Numbered from the stretch's first letter, positions 8,059 to 17,539 are shown. The stretch: 64,000 bases of DNA from Dryocola clanedunensis_A (GCA_038405435.1 JBBYHZ010000003.1), one strand, 5' to 3'. Numbers and translations are program-made. Notes: generated by a model from the letters alone, not told the origin.

Positions 8059-9767
8059 GTCCTGCGCAACAGCGCCTGCTTGCGTTGTGGGCGGTACTAC
8101 TGAGTGGCGTAATCTGCCTGGGCTTCCTGCCTGTCTCCCGACTGGTAGCGGGGATCATCCTGGCGATCGTCTGGGTGCTGATTGCCGTAGCGTGCTATGT
8201 CGTCAGCCGTCGTACGGAACATGACACCCCTGTATGTCTCGACAATCTGCCAGAGCCTACCTATCGCCAGCCCGTGGTGCTGGTCTGCGGCGAATTGCCG
8301 CAGACTTGGCCGGAGCAGTCACAGGTGCTGACCGTCACCCACGGCTGCTGGATCCGGGTGGCAGAGGGGCAGGATCTGGAACAGGTGGCGCGTCAGCTGC
8401 TGTGGCAGCGTCCGGAGTGGGGCCGTCAGCTCTCGGTGATGGTCAATGTCTGTCCCCAAAAGCATGCCGATGTTGAAGGCCTGACCAGCCAGCTGCTGGC
8501 GCTGCGCTGGCAGATTAGCCAGTTGCGCAAAAAAACGGGCCACTCCGTCCCACTGGTGCTGAACGGTCAGGCGGGGAGTTCGATGGTTAACGATATGCTC
8601 TGGCAGGCCTCTCTTGCAGGGGAGGATGTCAGCGTCTGGCGCGGTTCCTCGGCCCCTTGTTCTGTTGCAACCTGGGTTACTACCGGTGGCTCAATGGCCA
8701 TGCATCAGCAGGTTTTGATGAACACGCTGATGGGCTGGGTAGATCGGCATGTGAAAGCAATATTCATGGACAAGAATCCCGATATGCCCGCCATCGCGCC
8801 CGCTGCCGTGTTGTGGGGAATAGGGCCGATTCTCGTCGGGAGCCTTGCAACTTCCGCCTGGACGGCCTGGCTGACACAACACACGGCTATGCAGCACGTA
8901 GCGGGCTGGCAGCCCGTGGGAACTGACAGTACGGTAATGTCACTGCTGCCTGATTTCGTACTACCTCTGCTACCCGAAGGCCGGGGTCTCACCCCACGCG
9001 GCAAAATGTTCCGCTGCGGACTGACGCTCTTCACTCTGGCGGCTATTGCGGCACTGCTCAGCAGCGGCTGGAACAACCGCGAGCTGCTGCGCCGGGTAAG
9101 TTTCGACATTGCAAGCTATGACCGAATCTCTATGGATCACTACAGTCTGAAGGCCGATGCGGTCGCTATGTTAGGCAAGGATCTAGCTCAGTTGGACTAC
9201 TGGGCGCGCAATGGTGAACCGGTTCGGATGAGCCTCGGCCTGTTTCAGGGCGAACGTCTGCGTTTACCTGTCCTGGAAGCAATTCGCTCTTATATCCCCC
9301 CGCCACCGCCAGCCAAACCAGCGGCAAAACCTAAAGCAGCACCGAAAATTATCCGTCTCGACAGCATGTCGCTGTTCGACTCCGGCAAAGCGGATCTGAA
9401 GACGGGCTCGACCAAAGTGCTGGTTAACTCCCTGGTAGGCATCAAGGCCAGACCGGGCTGGCTGATTGTGGTGGCGGGCCATACCGATAACACCGGGAGT
9501 CAGCAGATCAATCAACCGCTGTCACTGAAGCGTGCCGAATCGGTGCGTAACTGGATGCGCGACACCGGCGATGTGCCGGAAAGCTGTTTTGCGGTGCAGG
9601 GCTATGGCGCAAGCCGCCCGGTCGCAACTAATGACACGCCGGAAGGGCGCGCGCTTAACCGTCGTGTCGAAATCAGTCTGGTACCCCAGGCCGACGCCTG
9701 TCAGGTACCGGGCAAACCCCAGACGCCATCGCAGGATGATGGCGTATCACAACACAATGGAGAGTAA
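8055..9767 (+). CDS. T6SS-associated OmpA-family protein with TssM-like middle region
   Basis: A start at 8055 (ATGA overlap with tssL) gives 570 residues; a longer reading from 7935 would run inside tssL and is rejected. The layout is an N-terminal pair of membrane helices (about 7-50), a soluble middle domain, two more helices near 258-280 and 318-335, a linker (PPPPPAKPAAKPKAAPK), and a C-terminal OmpA domain (about 430-545) with the peptidoglycan-binding pattern HTDNTGSQQINQPLSLKRA. The segment around LSLGLFQGERLRLPVLEAI resembles the periplasmic part of TssM, so this may be a partial TssM fused to OmpA. It probably anchors the membrane complex to the cell wall, as TagL does elsewhere. 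The exact role is inferred. Confidence 0.82.
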   Translation: MSPAQQRLLALWAVLLSGVICLGFLPVSRLVAGIILAIVWVLIAVACYVVSRRTEHDTPVCLDNLPEPTYRQPVVLVCGELPQTWPEQSQVLTVTHGCWIRVAEGQDLEQVARQLLWQRPEWGRQLSVMVNVCPQKHADVEGLTSQLLALRWQISQLRKKTGHSVPLVLNGQAGSSMVNDMLWQASLAGEDVSVWRGSSAPCSVATWVTTGGSMAMHQQVLMNTLMGWVDRHVKAIFMDKNPDMPAIAPAAVLWGIGPILVGSLATSAWTAWLTQHTAMQHVAGWQPVGTDSTVMSLLPDFVLPLLPEGRGLTPRGKMFRCGLTLFTLAAIAALLSSGWNNRELLRRVSFDIASYDRISMDHYSLKADAVAMLGKDLAQLDYWARNGEPVRMSLGLFQGERLRLPVLEAIRSYIPPPPPAKPAAKPKAAPKIIRLDSMSLFDSGKADLKTGSTKVLVNSLVGIKARPGWLIVVAGHTDNTGSQQINQPLSLKRAESVRNWMRDTGDVPESCFAVQGYGASRPVATNDTPEGRALNRRVEISLVPQADACQVPGKPQTPSQDDGVSQHNGE

Positions 9768-9771
9768 ACCC

Positions 9772-10263
9772 ATGGCAATTCCTGTTTATCTTTGGCTGAA
9801 AGACGACGGCGGTGCGGACATTAAAGGGTCTGTGGACGTTCAGGATCGTGAAGGCAGCATCGAAGTCGTGGCTCAGGAGCATACCCTGTACATCCCGACC
9901 GACAACAACACCGGCAAGCTGACCGGTACCCGCATCCACACGCCGTTCCTGTTTACCAAGGAAATCGACTCTTCCAGCCCGTACCTCTACAAGGCGGTGA
10001 CCACCGGTCAGACCCTGAAATCCGCCGAATTCAAATGGTACAAAATCAACGACGCAGGCCAGGAAGTGGAGTACTTCAACACCAAACTGGAGAACGTCAA
10101 GTTGGTGAAAGTCGCGCCGAAAATGCACGACATTAAGGACCCTTCCTTTGAGAAGCATAACCACCTCGAAACCATCGAGCTGCGTTATGAAAAAATCACC
10201 TGGACCTACAAAGACGGCAACATCATTCATTCCGATTCCTGGAACGAACGCGCTACGGCGTAA
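9772..10263 (+). CDS. hcp: Hcp (TssD), T6SS tube protein
   Basis: This 163-residue Hcp forms stacked hexameric rings of the inner tube and is secreted when the sheath contracts. It starts MAIPVYLWLKDDGG, a typical enterobacterial Hcp opening, and contains the conserved HTPFLFTKEID and SAEFKWY segments and the C-terminal HSDSWNERATA. GGAGAG lies 8 bases before the ATG, giving strong translation. A hairpin with a T run follows at 10270-10297, which could keep Hcp in excess over downstream products. The start is fixed by homology; a longer in-frame reading from 9532 lies inside the previous gene. Confidence 0.96.
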   Translation: MAIPVYLWLKDDGGADIKGSVDVQDREGSIEVVAQEHTLYIPTDNNTGKLTGTRIHTPFLFTKEIDSSSPYLYKAVTTGQTLKSAEFKWYKINDAGQEVEYFNTKLENVKLVKVAPKMHDIKDPSFEKHNHLETIELRYEKITWTYKDGNIIHSDSWNERATA

Positions 10264-10269
10264 GCCCGA

Positions 10270-10297
10270 TGCGGACGGGGCAACCTGTCCGCAGTTT
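10270..10297 (+). terminator. hairpin with T run after hcp, possible attenuator
   Basis: TGCGGAC and GTCCGCA form a 7-bp stem around a 10-base loop, followed by GTTTT. It lies between hcp and clpV, where partial termination would raise the Hcp level relative to the remaining genes. The structure is seen; the attenuation is inferred. Confidence 0.6.
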
Positions 10298-10434
10298 TCC
10301 TGAGTATCTGCCAGACGGGTACTGAGTAAAACATTCCCTAAACGATAATTCTGACCTGATGCGCTTTAGGTTCCGCAAGGAAAAGCGATGGGCGGTAGCG
10401 TGCCTGAAGGTCCCACACAGCGAGTTTACTAAAC

Positions 10435-13092
10435 ATGGAAAATCCGGCAATCCTCCTGCGTCGTCTTAACCCCTACTGTGCCCGTGCCATGGAAGGGGCC
10501 GCCTCCCTGTGCCAGACCCGAGCGCATGCGGAAATTCTGCCGGAGCACTGGCTGCTTAAGCTGCTGGAGCAGGGTGAGGGCGACCTCACGGTGCTCGCAC
10601 GTCGCTACGAATGGGATATGGACGCGCTTTGGCAGCACCTGCTCGGCTGGCTGGATAACCTGCCGCGCTCTGTCCGTGGCCGTCCACAGCTGTCTCAAAG
10701 CATTCAGACGCTGATGCAGGAGGCCTGGATGCGGGCCTCGCTGGCGGGTGAGGACCATATTCGCAGTATCCATCTGCTGATGGCGCTGGTCGACAAGCCG
10801 AAGCTGGCGCGATGCGATGGCCTGTGGCCACTGCTGACGCTGGGTCAGAGCCAGCTGGAGCGCCTGCGCGGGCTGCTGGATGCGCAGTCCGAAGAGCGCC
10901 CGGATCTGCAGCAGGAGGCTGAGCTGGCGCAAAGCGGCGGCGATGTGGAAAGAGTGGGTGCCCCGGAGGGCGGCGTGGCAAAAGACGGTGAGCTAAACCC
11001 GGCGCTGCAAAACGCGCTGGATAAATTTACCCTCGACGTCACTGCCAAAGCGCGTGAAGGCAAAATCGACCCGGTGTTTGGCCGCGATACCGAAATCCGC
11101 CAGATGGTGGATATCCTCTCGCGTCGTCGCAAGAACAACCCGATCCTGGTCGGCGAGCCGGGCGTGGGGAAAACCGCGTTGGTAGAGGGGCTGGCGCTGC
11201 GTATTGCCGAAGGCAACGTGCCTGAATCGCTGAAAACCGTCAGCCTGCGCACCCTTGATCTTGGCCTGCTGCAGGCGGGAGCGGGCGTGAAAGGTGAGTT
11301 TGAACAGCGCCTTAAAAACGTCATCGACGCTGTGCAGCAGTCGCCGACGCCGGTTCTGCTGTTTATCGACGAAGCGCACACCATTATCGGCGCGGGCAAT
11401 CAGGCGGGCGGCGCGGATGCCGCCAATCTGCTGAAACCTGCGCTGGCGCGGGGCGAACTTCGCACCATCGCCGCCACCACCTGGAGCGAGTACAAACAGT
11501 ACTTTGAACGTGACGCCGCGCTGGAGCGCCGTTTCCAGATGGTTAAAGTCGACGAGCCGGACGACGAAACTGCCTGCCTGATGCTCAGAGGCCTGAAATC
11601 CCGCTACGCGGAACACCACCATGTGCACATTACAGATGCGGCGGTCCGTGCTGCCGTGACGCTTTCGCGTCGTTATCTGACCGGGCGTCAGCTGCCGGAT
11701 AAAGCCGTCGACCTGCTCGACACCGCCGCCGCACGGGTACGTATGAGCCTCGATACCGTGCCTGAGCCGTTAACGCGCATGCGCGTGCAAATCACTGCCC
11801 TGGCAATCGAGAAGCAGGCGCTGCTGGAGGATATTGCCGTCGGAAGCAGTAGCCAGGGCGAGCGTCTGGCTGCGATCGAACGGGAAGAAATTAACCTTTT
11901 TGTTAAACTGGATGAGCACGAGACGCAGTACGGCCAGGAGCTCTCGCTGACGGAGCAACTGCTGGAGACCCGTAAGGACATCTCCCGCCAGAGTGAAACC
12001 CGTGACCTGCAACAGCAGCTGACGGACATGCAACAAAACGGCCCTCTGCTATCTGTCGATGTCGACACACGCACCATCGCCAACGTAATTGCCGACTGGA
12101 CCGGCGTGCCTCTCTCCTCACTGATGAAGGATGAACAGACCGAACTGCTGAACCTGGAAGGGGAAATCGGCAGGCGGGTGGTGGGCCAGGACGTGGCGCT
12201 GAACGCCATTGCGCAGCGTCTGCGGGCGGCCAAAACTGGCCTGACCTCTGAAAACGGCCCACAGGGCGTGTTCCTGCTGGTCGGCCCGAGCGGCACGGGG
12301 AAAACGGAAACCGCGCTGACGCTGGCGGACGTGCTGTACGGCGGTGAAAAATCGCTCATCACCATCAATCTGTCTGAGTACCAGGAGCCGCACACTGTTT
12401 CCCAGCTTAAAGGTTCTCCTCCGGGTTATGTCGGTTACGGCCAGGGCGGTATCCTGACCGAAGCGGTGCGTAAACGCCCGTACAGCGTTGTGCTGCTGGA
12501 TGAAGTGGAAAAGGCGCATCGCGACGTCATTAACCTCTTCTACCAGGTGTTCGACCGCGGCTTTATGCGAGACGGCGAAGGGCGCGAAATCGACTTCCGC
12601 AACACAGTCATCCTGATGACCTCCAACCTCGGTAGCGACCACATCATGCAGCTGCTGGATGAACAGCCGGAAGCCACCGAAGGCGATCTACAAGTACTGC
12701 TGCGCCCGATCCTGCGCGATCATTTCCAGCCCGCGCTGCTGGCCCGCTTCCAGACCGTGATCTACCGCCCGCTGAATGAAACCGCGATGCGCACCATCGT
12801 ACAGATGAAGCAGGAGCAGGTGAGTAAACGCCTGCGCCGCCACTATGGCCTGAAAACCAATATCGATGAGAGCCTGTTTGACGCGCTGACCGCCGCCTGC
12901 CTGCTGCCGGACACCGGCGCGCGTAACGTCGACAGCCTGCTGAACCAGCAAATTCTGCCGGTGCTGAGCCAGCAGCTGCTGACCCACATGGCTGCGAAAC
13001 AGAAACCGCAGTCGCTGCGGCTTGGATGGGATGAAGATGAAGGGATTGTGCTGGAGTTTGACACTGGTACAGCATCCATTGATGGGGAGTGA
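10435..13092 (+). CDS. clpV: ClpV (TssH), AAA+ ATPase recycling the T6SS sheath
   Basis: This 885-residue Hsp100/ClpB-type protein pulls apart contracted TssBC sheaths. The N-domain (about 1-150) opens LLRRLNPYCARAMEGAASLC, characteristic of ClpV rather than ClpB. The first Walker A motif is GEPGVGKT at about 240-247, followed by Walker B LLFIDEAHT. The second is GPSGTGKT at about 617-624 with LLDEVEKAH downstream. Between them is a short ClpB-like middle region. The ribosome site is weak. The preceding 170 bases hold the post-hcp hairpin and perhaps a promoter. The stop overlaps the region just before vgrG. Confidence 0.96.
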   Translation: MENPAILLRRLNPYCARAMEGAASLCQTRAHAEILPEHWLLKLLEQGEGDLTVLARRYEWDMDALWQHLLGWLDNLPRSVRGRPQLSQSIQTLMQEAWMRASLAGEDHIRSIHLLMALVDKPKLARCDGLWPLLTLGQSQLERLRGLLDAQSEERPDLQQEAELAQSGGDVERVGAPEGGVAKDGELNPALQNALDKFTLDVTAKAREGKIDPVFGRDTEIRQMVDILSRRRKNNPILVGEPGVGKTALVEGLALRIAEGNVPESLKTVSLRTLDLGLLQAGAGVKGEFEQRLKNVIDAVQQSPTPVLLFIDEAHTIIGAGNQAGGADAANLLKPALARGELRTIAATTWSEYKQYFERDAALERRFQMVKVDEPDDETACLMLRGLKSRYAEHHHVHITDAAVRAAVTLSRRYLTGRQLPDKAVDLLDTAAARVRMSLDTVPEPLTRMRVQITALAIEKQALLEDIAVGSSSQGERLAAIEREEINLFVKLDEHETQYGQELSLTEQLLETRKDISRQSETRDLQQQLTDMQQNGPLLSVDVDTRTIANVIADWTGVPLSSLMKDEQTELLNLEGEIGRRVVGQDVALNAIAQRLRAAKTGLTSENGPQGVFLLVGPSGTGKTETALTLADVLYGGEKSLITINLSEYQEPHTVSQLKGSPPGYVGYGQGGILTEAVRKRPYSVVLLDEVEKAHRDVINLFYQVFDRGFMRDGEGREIDFRNTVILMTSNLGSDHIMQLLDEQPEATEGDLQVLLRPILRDHFQPALLARFQTVIYRPLNETAMRTIVQMKQEQVSKRLRRHYGLKTNIDESLFDALTAACLLPDTGARNVDSLLNQQILPVLSQQLLTHMAAKQKPQSLRLGWDEDEGIVLEFDTGTASIDGE

Positions 13093-13094
13093 GT

Positions 13095-15473
13095 ATGAGT
13101 ACAAATCCTGTTGTAAAATTCAGCCACAACCACCACCTGCTGGCAGTCAAAGGGTGTGACGCAGAGCTCGACGTGCTGGCGTTTGAAGGCGATGAGGCCC
13201 TGAGCAGGCCGTTCAGCTACCGGGTGGAGTTCACCTGTGCGGACCATGCCATCAGCAAAGAGATGATGCTGATGAAATCCGCATCGCTGACGCTGCAGGC
13301 TCCGGTTGACCAGGGTTACGGCATTAAAATGCAGCAGCCGGTGCGGGTGATGCAGGGGGTGGTGAGCGGGTTTGAACGCCTCAGCACGTCGAAGGACGAG
13401 ACCCATTACGCCCTGACGCTGCAGCCGCGTCTGGCCCTGCTTGACCGCTCGCACCAGAACGCCATCTATCAGGACATGTCGGTCCCACAAATCGTGGAAA
13501 AAATCCTGCGCGAGCGCCACAGCATGCGCGGTCAGGATTTTCTGTTCTCACTCACTAAAGAGTACCCGCGCCGTGAGCAGGTGATGCAGTACGGCGAGGA
13601 CGACCTGCACTTTATCACCCGCCTGCTGGGTGAGGTGGGTATCTGGTTCCGCTTTACCACCGACACGCGTCTGAACATCGACGTGGTGGAGTTTTACGAC
13701 GGCCAGCAGGGTTACGAAAAAGGCCTGACGCTGCCGTCGGTGCCGCCGTCCGGCCAGCATTCGGAAGGCGTGGACTCGGTCTGGGGCATGGAGAGCCATC
13801 ATAACGTGGTGCAGAAGCAGGTCAGCACACGTGATTACAACTACCGCCAGGCCACGGATGACATGAACACCCGGGTCGATGCGACGCGCGGCGATACCAC
13901 CACCTACGGCGACGCCTATCACTGGGCCGATAACTATCTGACGCAGGGCAATACCTATGACCGCCATCCGGCCCCGGAGTCCGGGGCGTTCTACGCCCGC
14001 ATTCGCCATGAGCGTTATCTGAACGGCCAGACGCAGACCCGGGCCGTCACCAGCTGCCCGACCCTCTCTCCGGGTCAGGTACTGAAAGTGACCGGCGGGT
14101 ACGAAGTGGCCGGGGTATTTGCTCATGGCGTGGTCATCACGGCGATGCACAGCCATGCGCGGCGTGATGAGGACTTTGGCGTTCACTTCGACGGTATCCC
14201 GGACAGCCCTGATTTTAGTTTCCGCCCGCAGCCCGGCACCCGTCCGGTGATGGCCGGCACGTTACCGGCCCGCGTCACCAGCACCACCGAAAACGACACC
14301 TACGGCCACATCGATAAAGACGGCCGCTATCGCGTCAGCATGCTGTTCGACCGCGACAGCTGGGAGACCGGGTTCGAGAGCCTGTGGGTGCGCCAGTCCC
14401 GCCCGTACGCCGGCGACACTTACGGCCTGCACCTGCCGCTGCTGGCGGGCACGGAGGTGGCGATAGGCTTCGAGGACGGCAACCCGGACCGGCCGTACAT
14501 CGCAGGCGTGCTGCACGACTCGGCGCACGGCGACCACGTCACCATCCGCAACTACAAACGTAACGTCCTGCGGACGCCTGCGAACAACAAAATCCGCCTC
14601 GACGATGAGCGCGGTAAAGAACATATCAAGGTCAGCACGGAGTACGGCGGCAAGAGCCAGCTGAACCTCGGGCACCTGGTTGACAGCGAAAAACAACAAC
14701 GCGGTGAGGGTTTTGAGCTCAGAACCGACAGCTGGGGGGCTATCCGCGCGCAGAAGGGGCTGTTCATCAGCGCTGATGGTCAGACGAAAGCACAGGGCCA
14801 GGTGCTGGAGATGCAGCCGGCGGTCAGTCTGCTGAAAGGGGCGCTGAATCAGGTGACCGGGTGGGGAAGTATTGCCCAGTCTCACCGCAACTTTTCGCCG
14901 GATGCGGAGCCGCTGAAAGAATTTGTGTCAGGCGCGAGTGAGCTTAAAGAATCTACGCTGCTGATGTCTGCGCCGAAAGGGATTGCCGCCGTGACACCGG
15001 AAGCTGCTTTAATGCACAGCGGGAAGGGGCTGTATCTGCAAAGCCTTGGCGAGGTGAATATCAGCACGGCGCAGCGCTATTCGGTCAACGCGAGCCAGGC
15101 TATTTCAATCCTTGCTCAACAGGAAGGGATGCGTCTGGTATCTGCCAAAGGCCCGCTGGCTATGGAGTCTCATGCTGATACGTTGTCACTGACCTCGCTG
15201 AATGACATCACCGTTCAGTCAACGCAGGGCCATCTGCAGCTGACGGCAAAGAATGGGATCACGCTTGCCTGCGGTGGCGCTTACATCAAGCTTACGCCAC
15301 AGGGTGAAATCAACGTGCATGGTCCAGGACTGTTAAGCCTCAAGGGGCAACATAAATTACAGGGCCCGGCGAGTGAGGATTTTCCGCTGCCAGAATTGCC
15401 TTCGTCAGTGTGCAAAGAGTGTCTGAAAAAGGCGCAGCGGCTGGCACAGGGCTTTGTGCCAAGGGAGGCATAA
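13095..15473 (+). CDS. vgrG: VgrG (TssI), T6SS spike protein
   Basis: This 792-residue VgrG trimer forms the puncturing tip. The gp27-like N-terminal part spans about 1-360 (RPFSYRVEFTC; DLHFITRLLGEVGIWFRF). The gp5-like OB fold follows at about 380-470 (LPARVTSTTEN; GFEDGNPDRPYIAGVLHDS), then the repeat-rich C-terminal stalk and a DUF2345 region. No extra effector domain follows; the end is a Cys-containing helix (VCKECLKKAQRLAQGF). A GTG at 13089 overlaps the clpV stop, but GGGGAG sits 5 bases before the ATG at 13095, so the ATG is chosen. The adaptor gene starts immediately after its stop, so the pair should deliver the downstream lipase. Confidence 0.95.
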   Translation: MSTNPVVKFSHNHHLLAVKGCDAELDVLAFEGDEALSRPFSYRVEFTCADHAISKEMMLMKSASLTLQAPVDQGYGIKMQQPVRVMQGVVSGFERLSTSKDETHYALTLQPRLALLDRSHQNAIYQDMSVPQIVEKILRERHSMRGQDFLFSLTKEYPRREQVMQYGEDDLHFITRLLGEVGIWFRFTTDTRLNIDVVEFYDGQQGYEKGLTLPSVPPSGQHSEGVDSVWGMESHHNVVQKQVSTRDYNYRQATDDMNTRVDATRGDTTTYGDAYHWADNYLTQGNTYDRHPAPESGAFYARIRHERYLNGQTQTRAVTSCPTLSPGQVLKVTGGYEVAGVFAHGVVITAMHSHARRDEDFGVHFDGIPDSPDFSFRPQPGTRPVMAGTLPARVTSTTENDTYGHIDKDGRYRVSMLFDRDSWETGFESLWVRQSRPYAGDTYGLHLPLLAGTEVAIGFEDGNPDRPYIAGVLHDSAHGDHVTIRNYKRNVLRTPANNKIRLDDERGKEHIKVSTEYGGKSQLNLGHLVDSEKQQRGEGFELRTDSWGAIRAQKGLFISADGQTKAQGQVLEMQPAVSLLKGALNQVTGWGSIAQSHRNFSPDAEPLKEFVSGASELKESTLLMSAPKGIAAVTPEAALMHSGKGLYLQSLGEVNISTAQRYSVNASQAISILAQQEGMRLVSAKGPLAMESHADTLSLTSLNDITVQSTQGHLQLTAKNGITLACGGAYIKLTPQGEINVHGPGLLSLKGQHKLQGPASEDFPLPELPSSVCKECLKKAQRLAQGFVPREA

Positions 15474-16259
15474 ATGAACAAGACCGATATCACTGACTGG
15501 GTGAATCTGCTTCAGCAAACCTGCGCTGATATAAAAATGACCCACCTCGATTTTATTCTCGACCAGTGCGGTATCGATTTTTCCGTTCTCCCTGTACTGC
15601 GTGATTTTTCACCGCCTCTGGTATGGCAGTCTCTCTACCAGGGCTTGCCGGAAGATGCTCTGCCTGAAGAGTCGCCGCTGCTAATCAGGATCTCTTTAAA
15701 CGATCCCCACCAGAAGCAGTGGTTTATTGAGCTGGCTCAGAAAGTACAAAAGACAGCCCCGCTGTTGGTGCTCTGTTCTCCCTGGCCTTTCACTACTCTG
15801 GCCGAATGGTTAACTGTCTGCACCGATGCGACACACGAGGGACGTGCAGGGCTGTTCAGATTCTTTGATGCCCGTATTTTCCCTTATCTGTTTTCTCATA
15901 TTCTGGAACCGGATCATCAGCTCCAGCTGCAGCGTCCGGCACTGTTCTGGAGCTGGCTGGATCTCGACGAGAAGCCGGGATTGCTGATGGGGCAGGGAGC
16001 ACAGCCCGCAATCAACGAGAAGTGTCAGAACATCGCTTTGCGCGATAGCCAGTTTGAAGCTCTGATGTGCATCTGCGACGTCAAGCTGATGCTTCGCCAT
16101 CGGGATGTTCCCGCTACCGGATTTGCCTCGCAGGATGAACGGTTTACTGCCTGCTTCAAAGGTATGCTCTCCGCCACCGCCAAAGGGATGATACTGGATA
16201 AAGAGCGCGAGGATTGGGTGATTGGGTCACTGACCGGACGGCCTTCAGCAGAAGTCTGA
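15474..16259 (+). CDS. DUF4123 T6SS effector adaptor/chaperone
   Basis: This 261-residue protein belongs to the DUF4123 (Tap/TEC) family, whose members load a specific effector onto its VgrG. Supporting segments are SPLLIRISLNDPHQKQWF, RFFDARIFPYLFSHIL and FWSWLDLD; the RFFD(A/P)R run is the best marker. The ATG abuts the vgrG stop (TAAATG), which implies tight coupling. The next functional cargo downstream is the Tle1-like lipase, the likely client. The assignment as a DUF4123 adaptor is fairly secure; the client is inferred from position. Confidence 0.85.
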   Translation: MNKTDITDWVNLLQQTCADIKMTHLDFILDQCGIDFSVLPVLRDFSPPLVWQSLYQGLPEDALPEESPLLIRISLNDPHQKQWFIELAQKVQKTAPLLVLCSPWPFTTLAEWLTVCTDATHEGRAGLFRFFDARIFPYLFSHILEPDHQLQLQRPALFWSWLDLDEKPGLLMGQGAQPAINEKCQNIALRDSQFEALMCICDVKLMLRHRDVPATGFASQDERFTACFKGMLSATAKGMILDKEREDWVIGSLTGRPSAEV

Positions 16260-16316
16260 AAGTGGGATCATGTGGCTGCTCGCCTTCCGGAGGAGCAGCC
16301 ATACAAGGAATGCAAA

Positions 16317-16826
16317 ATGAAAATACGACATTACCTCGTGGTGCTTACCCTGCTGCTGGCGAGCTGTAGCCAGCCGACGGCGAAGGCGGGAACCATAGAA
16401 GCAATCAACCATACCAAATGGGCAATCAATCATTTCAGCGTCGACGGTCAGTCGGGGATAGATATTATCGGGCCGTATCAGGGCGGCGGGGGCGGCTGCT
16501 GCTATGGTGTCCCCCCGAAATGGCGGCCGGGTATGACGGTCAAAATCGACTGGGAAACTGGAGTCGGAGATATGGATGGTTTCCCTGGCTTTGGTGATGA
16601 CGCCAAGTATCTGGCCTGGGAAAAAAAAATGAAGGCCCAGAATAAGCAGCACAGCACGGTGGTACCGGTACCGGACTATACGGGGCAAAAAACCTGCGGG
16701 ATTACGTTGCACTTTATGCCCTGTGATGAGGTGAAGGTGACCACCAGCTGTGCCAACTATGGCCACCCGGAACATCCGATCAAAGAGCCTCTCAAGATGC
16801 CGGAGCCAAAAGTATGTCCGAAATAA
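16317..16826 (+). CDS. Tli immunity lipoprotein copy 1 (DUF3304-like)
   Basis: This is a lipoprotein of 169 residues with a signal peptide and lipobox LLLASC (Cys17). It is the first of four tandem copies beside a T6SS lipase, the usual place for periplasmic Tli immunity proteins. The conserved core reads WAINHFSVDGQSGIDIIGPYQ, then a Gly-rich turn with paired Cys (GGGGGCCYGVP), KWRPGMTVKIDWETG, and a Cys-containing C-terminus ending EPKVCPK. Copy 1 lacks the Gly-rich spacer after the lipobox that copies 2-4 have. The start at MKIRHYL is chosen because AAGGA and all four copies align there; an upstream in-frame start at 16272 is not conserved. The DUF3304 family name is from memory. Confidence 0.82.
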   Translation: MKIRHYLVVLTLLLASCSQPTAKAGTIEAINHTKWAINHFSVDGQSGIDIIGPYQGGGGGCCYGVPPKWRPGMTVKIDWETGVGDMDGFPGFGDDAKYLAWEKKMKAQNKQHSTVVPVPDYTGQKTCGITLHFMPCDEVKVTTSCANYGHPEHPIKEPLKMPEPKVCPK

Positions 16827-16858
16827 TCACCGATCTGGCTTTAATTCCCCTTCAGTAA
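16814..16858 (+). pseudogene. relic of the lipase start codon region, unit 1
   Basis: An ATG overlapping the end of immunity copy 1 opens a 14-codon frame whose first nine codons encode MSEIITDLA. The real lipase starts MSKIITDLA at the same position relative to immunity copy 4. After that the frame diverges and stops. It is best read as the stump of an effector gene that once followed this immunity copy, or that was copied with it. Confidence 0.75.
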
Positions 16859-16896
16859 TGCTTAGCCATGCCATCCCGAAAAGTCACGGCTAAGCA
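16859..16896 (+). repeat. inverted repeat between immunity copies 1 and 2
   Basis: TGCTTAGCCATG and CACGGCTAAGCA form a 12-bp stem with one mismatch around a 14-base loop. The same element, perfect, recurs after copies 2 and 3 but is absent after copy 4, where the real lipase begins. There is no T run, so it is not a standard terminator. It could be an mRNA-stabilising or attenuating hairpin, or a recombination scar. Confidence 0.8.
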
Positions 16897-16935
16897 AGAC
16901 GCACGTCATCTGTTTCTTCATAAAAGGAATGCAAA

Positions 16936-17469
16936 ATGAAAATACGACATTACCTCGTGGTGCTGGGTACCCTGCTGCTGGCGGGCTGTAGCCAGCCGAC
17001 GGCGAACGCGGAAAGCCGGGGGGGCGGTGGTGGAACCATTGTTGCCATCAACCATACCAAATGGGCAATCAATCATTTCAGCGTCGACGGTCAGTCGGGG
17101 ATAGATATTATCGGGCCGTATCAGGGCGGCGGGGGCGGCTGCTGCTATGGCGTGCCAGCGAAATGGCGGCCGGGTATGACGGTCAAAATCGACTGGGAGA
17201 CGGGGGTGGGATCATCAATGGATTTTCCTGGTTATGCCGATGAACAAAAATTTTTAACTTGGGCCAAAAAAATAAAGGCCCAGAATAAGCAGCACAGCGC
17301 GGTGGTAACGGTACCGGACTATACAGGGCAGGAAATCTGCGGGATCACGGTGCATTTTCTGCCCTGTGATGAGGTGAAAGTGACCACCAGCTGTGCCAAC
17401 TATGGCCACCCGGAACACCCCGTTAAAGAGTCTCTCAAGATGCCGGAGCCAAAAGTATGTCCGAAATAA
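16936..17469 (+). CDS. Tli immunity lipoprotein copy 2 (DUF3304-like)
   Basis: This 177-residue lipoprotein has Cys18 after the lipobox LLLAG, and next to it a Gly-rich spacer (ESRGGGGG) missing from copy 1. The core is nearly identical to the other copies. Differences cluster in the patch after KIDWETG, here GSSMDFPGYADEQKFLTW, where each copy has its own version. Its ribosome site AAAGGA and the 100 bases upstream are shared with copies 3 and 4, so these units are true tandem duplicates about 620-640 bases long. It probably protects against a sibling lipase variant rather than, or in addition to, the local one; this is inference. Confidence 0.82.
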   Translation: MKIRHYLVVLGTLLLAGCSQPTANAESRGGGGGTIVAINHTKWAINHFSVDGQSGIDIIGPYQGGGGGCCYGVPAKWRPGMTVKIDWETGVGSSMDFPGYADEQKFLTWAKKIKAQNKQHSAVVTVPDYTGQEICGITVHFLPCDEVKVTTSCANYGHPEHPVKESLKMPEPKVCPK

Positions 17470-17501
17470 TCACCGATCTGGCTTTAATTCCCCTTCAGTA
17501 A
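17457..17501 (+). pseudogene. relic of the lipase start codon region, unit 2
   Basis: This 14-codon frame matches the relic after copy 1 (MSEIITDLA, then divergence and a stop). It overlaps the end of immunity copy 2 by 13 bases, exactly as the functional lipase gene overlaps copy 4. Confidence 0.75.
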
Positions 17502-17539
17502 TGCTTAGCCATGCCATCGCGAAAAGTCATGGCTAAGCA
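17502..17539 (+). repeat. perfect 12-bp inverted repeat between immunity copies 2 and 3
   Basis: TGCTTAGCCATG and CATGGCTAAGCA are perfectly complementary around a 14-base loop. The mismatch seen in unit 1 is paired here. Confidence 0.82.
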
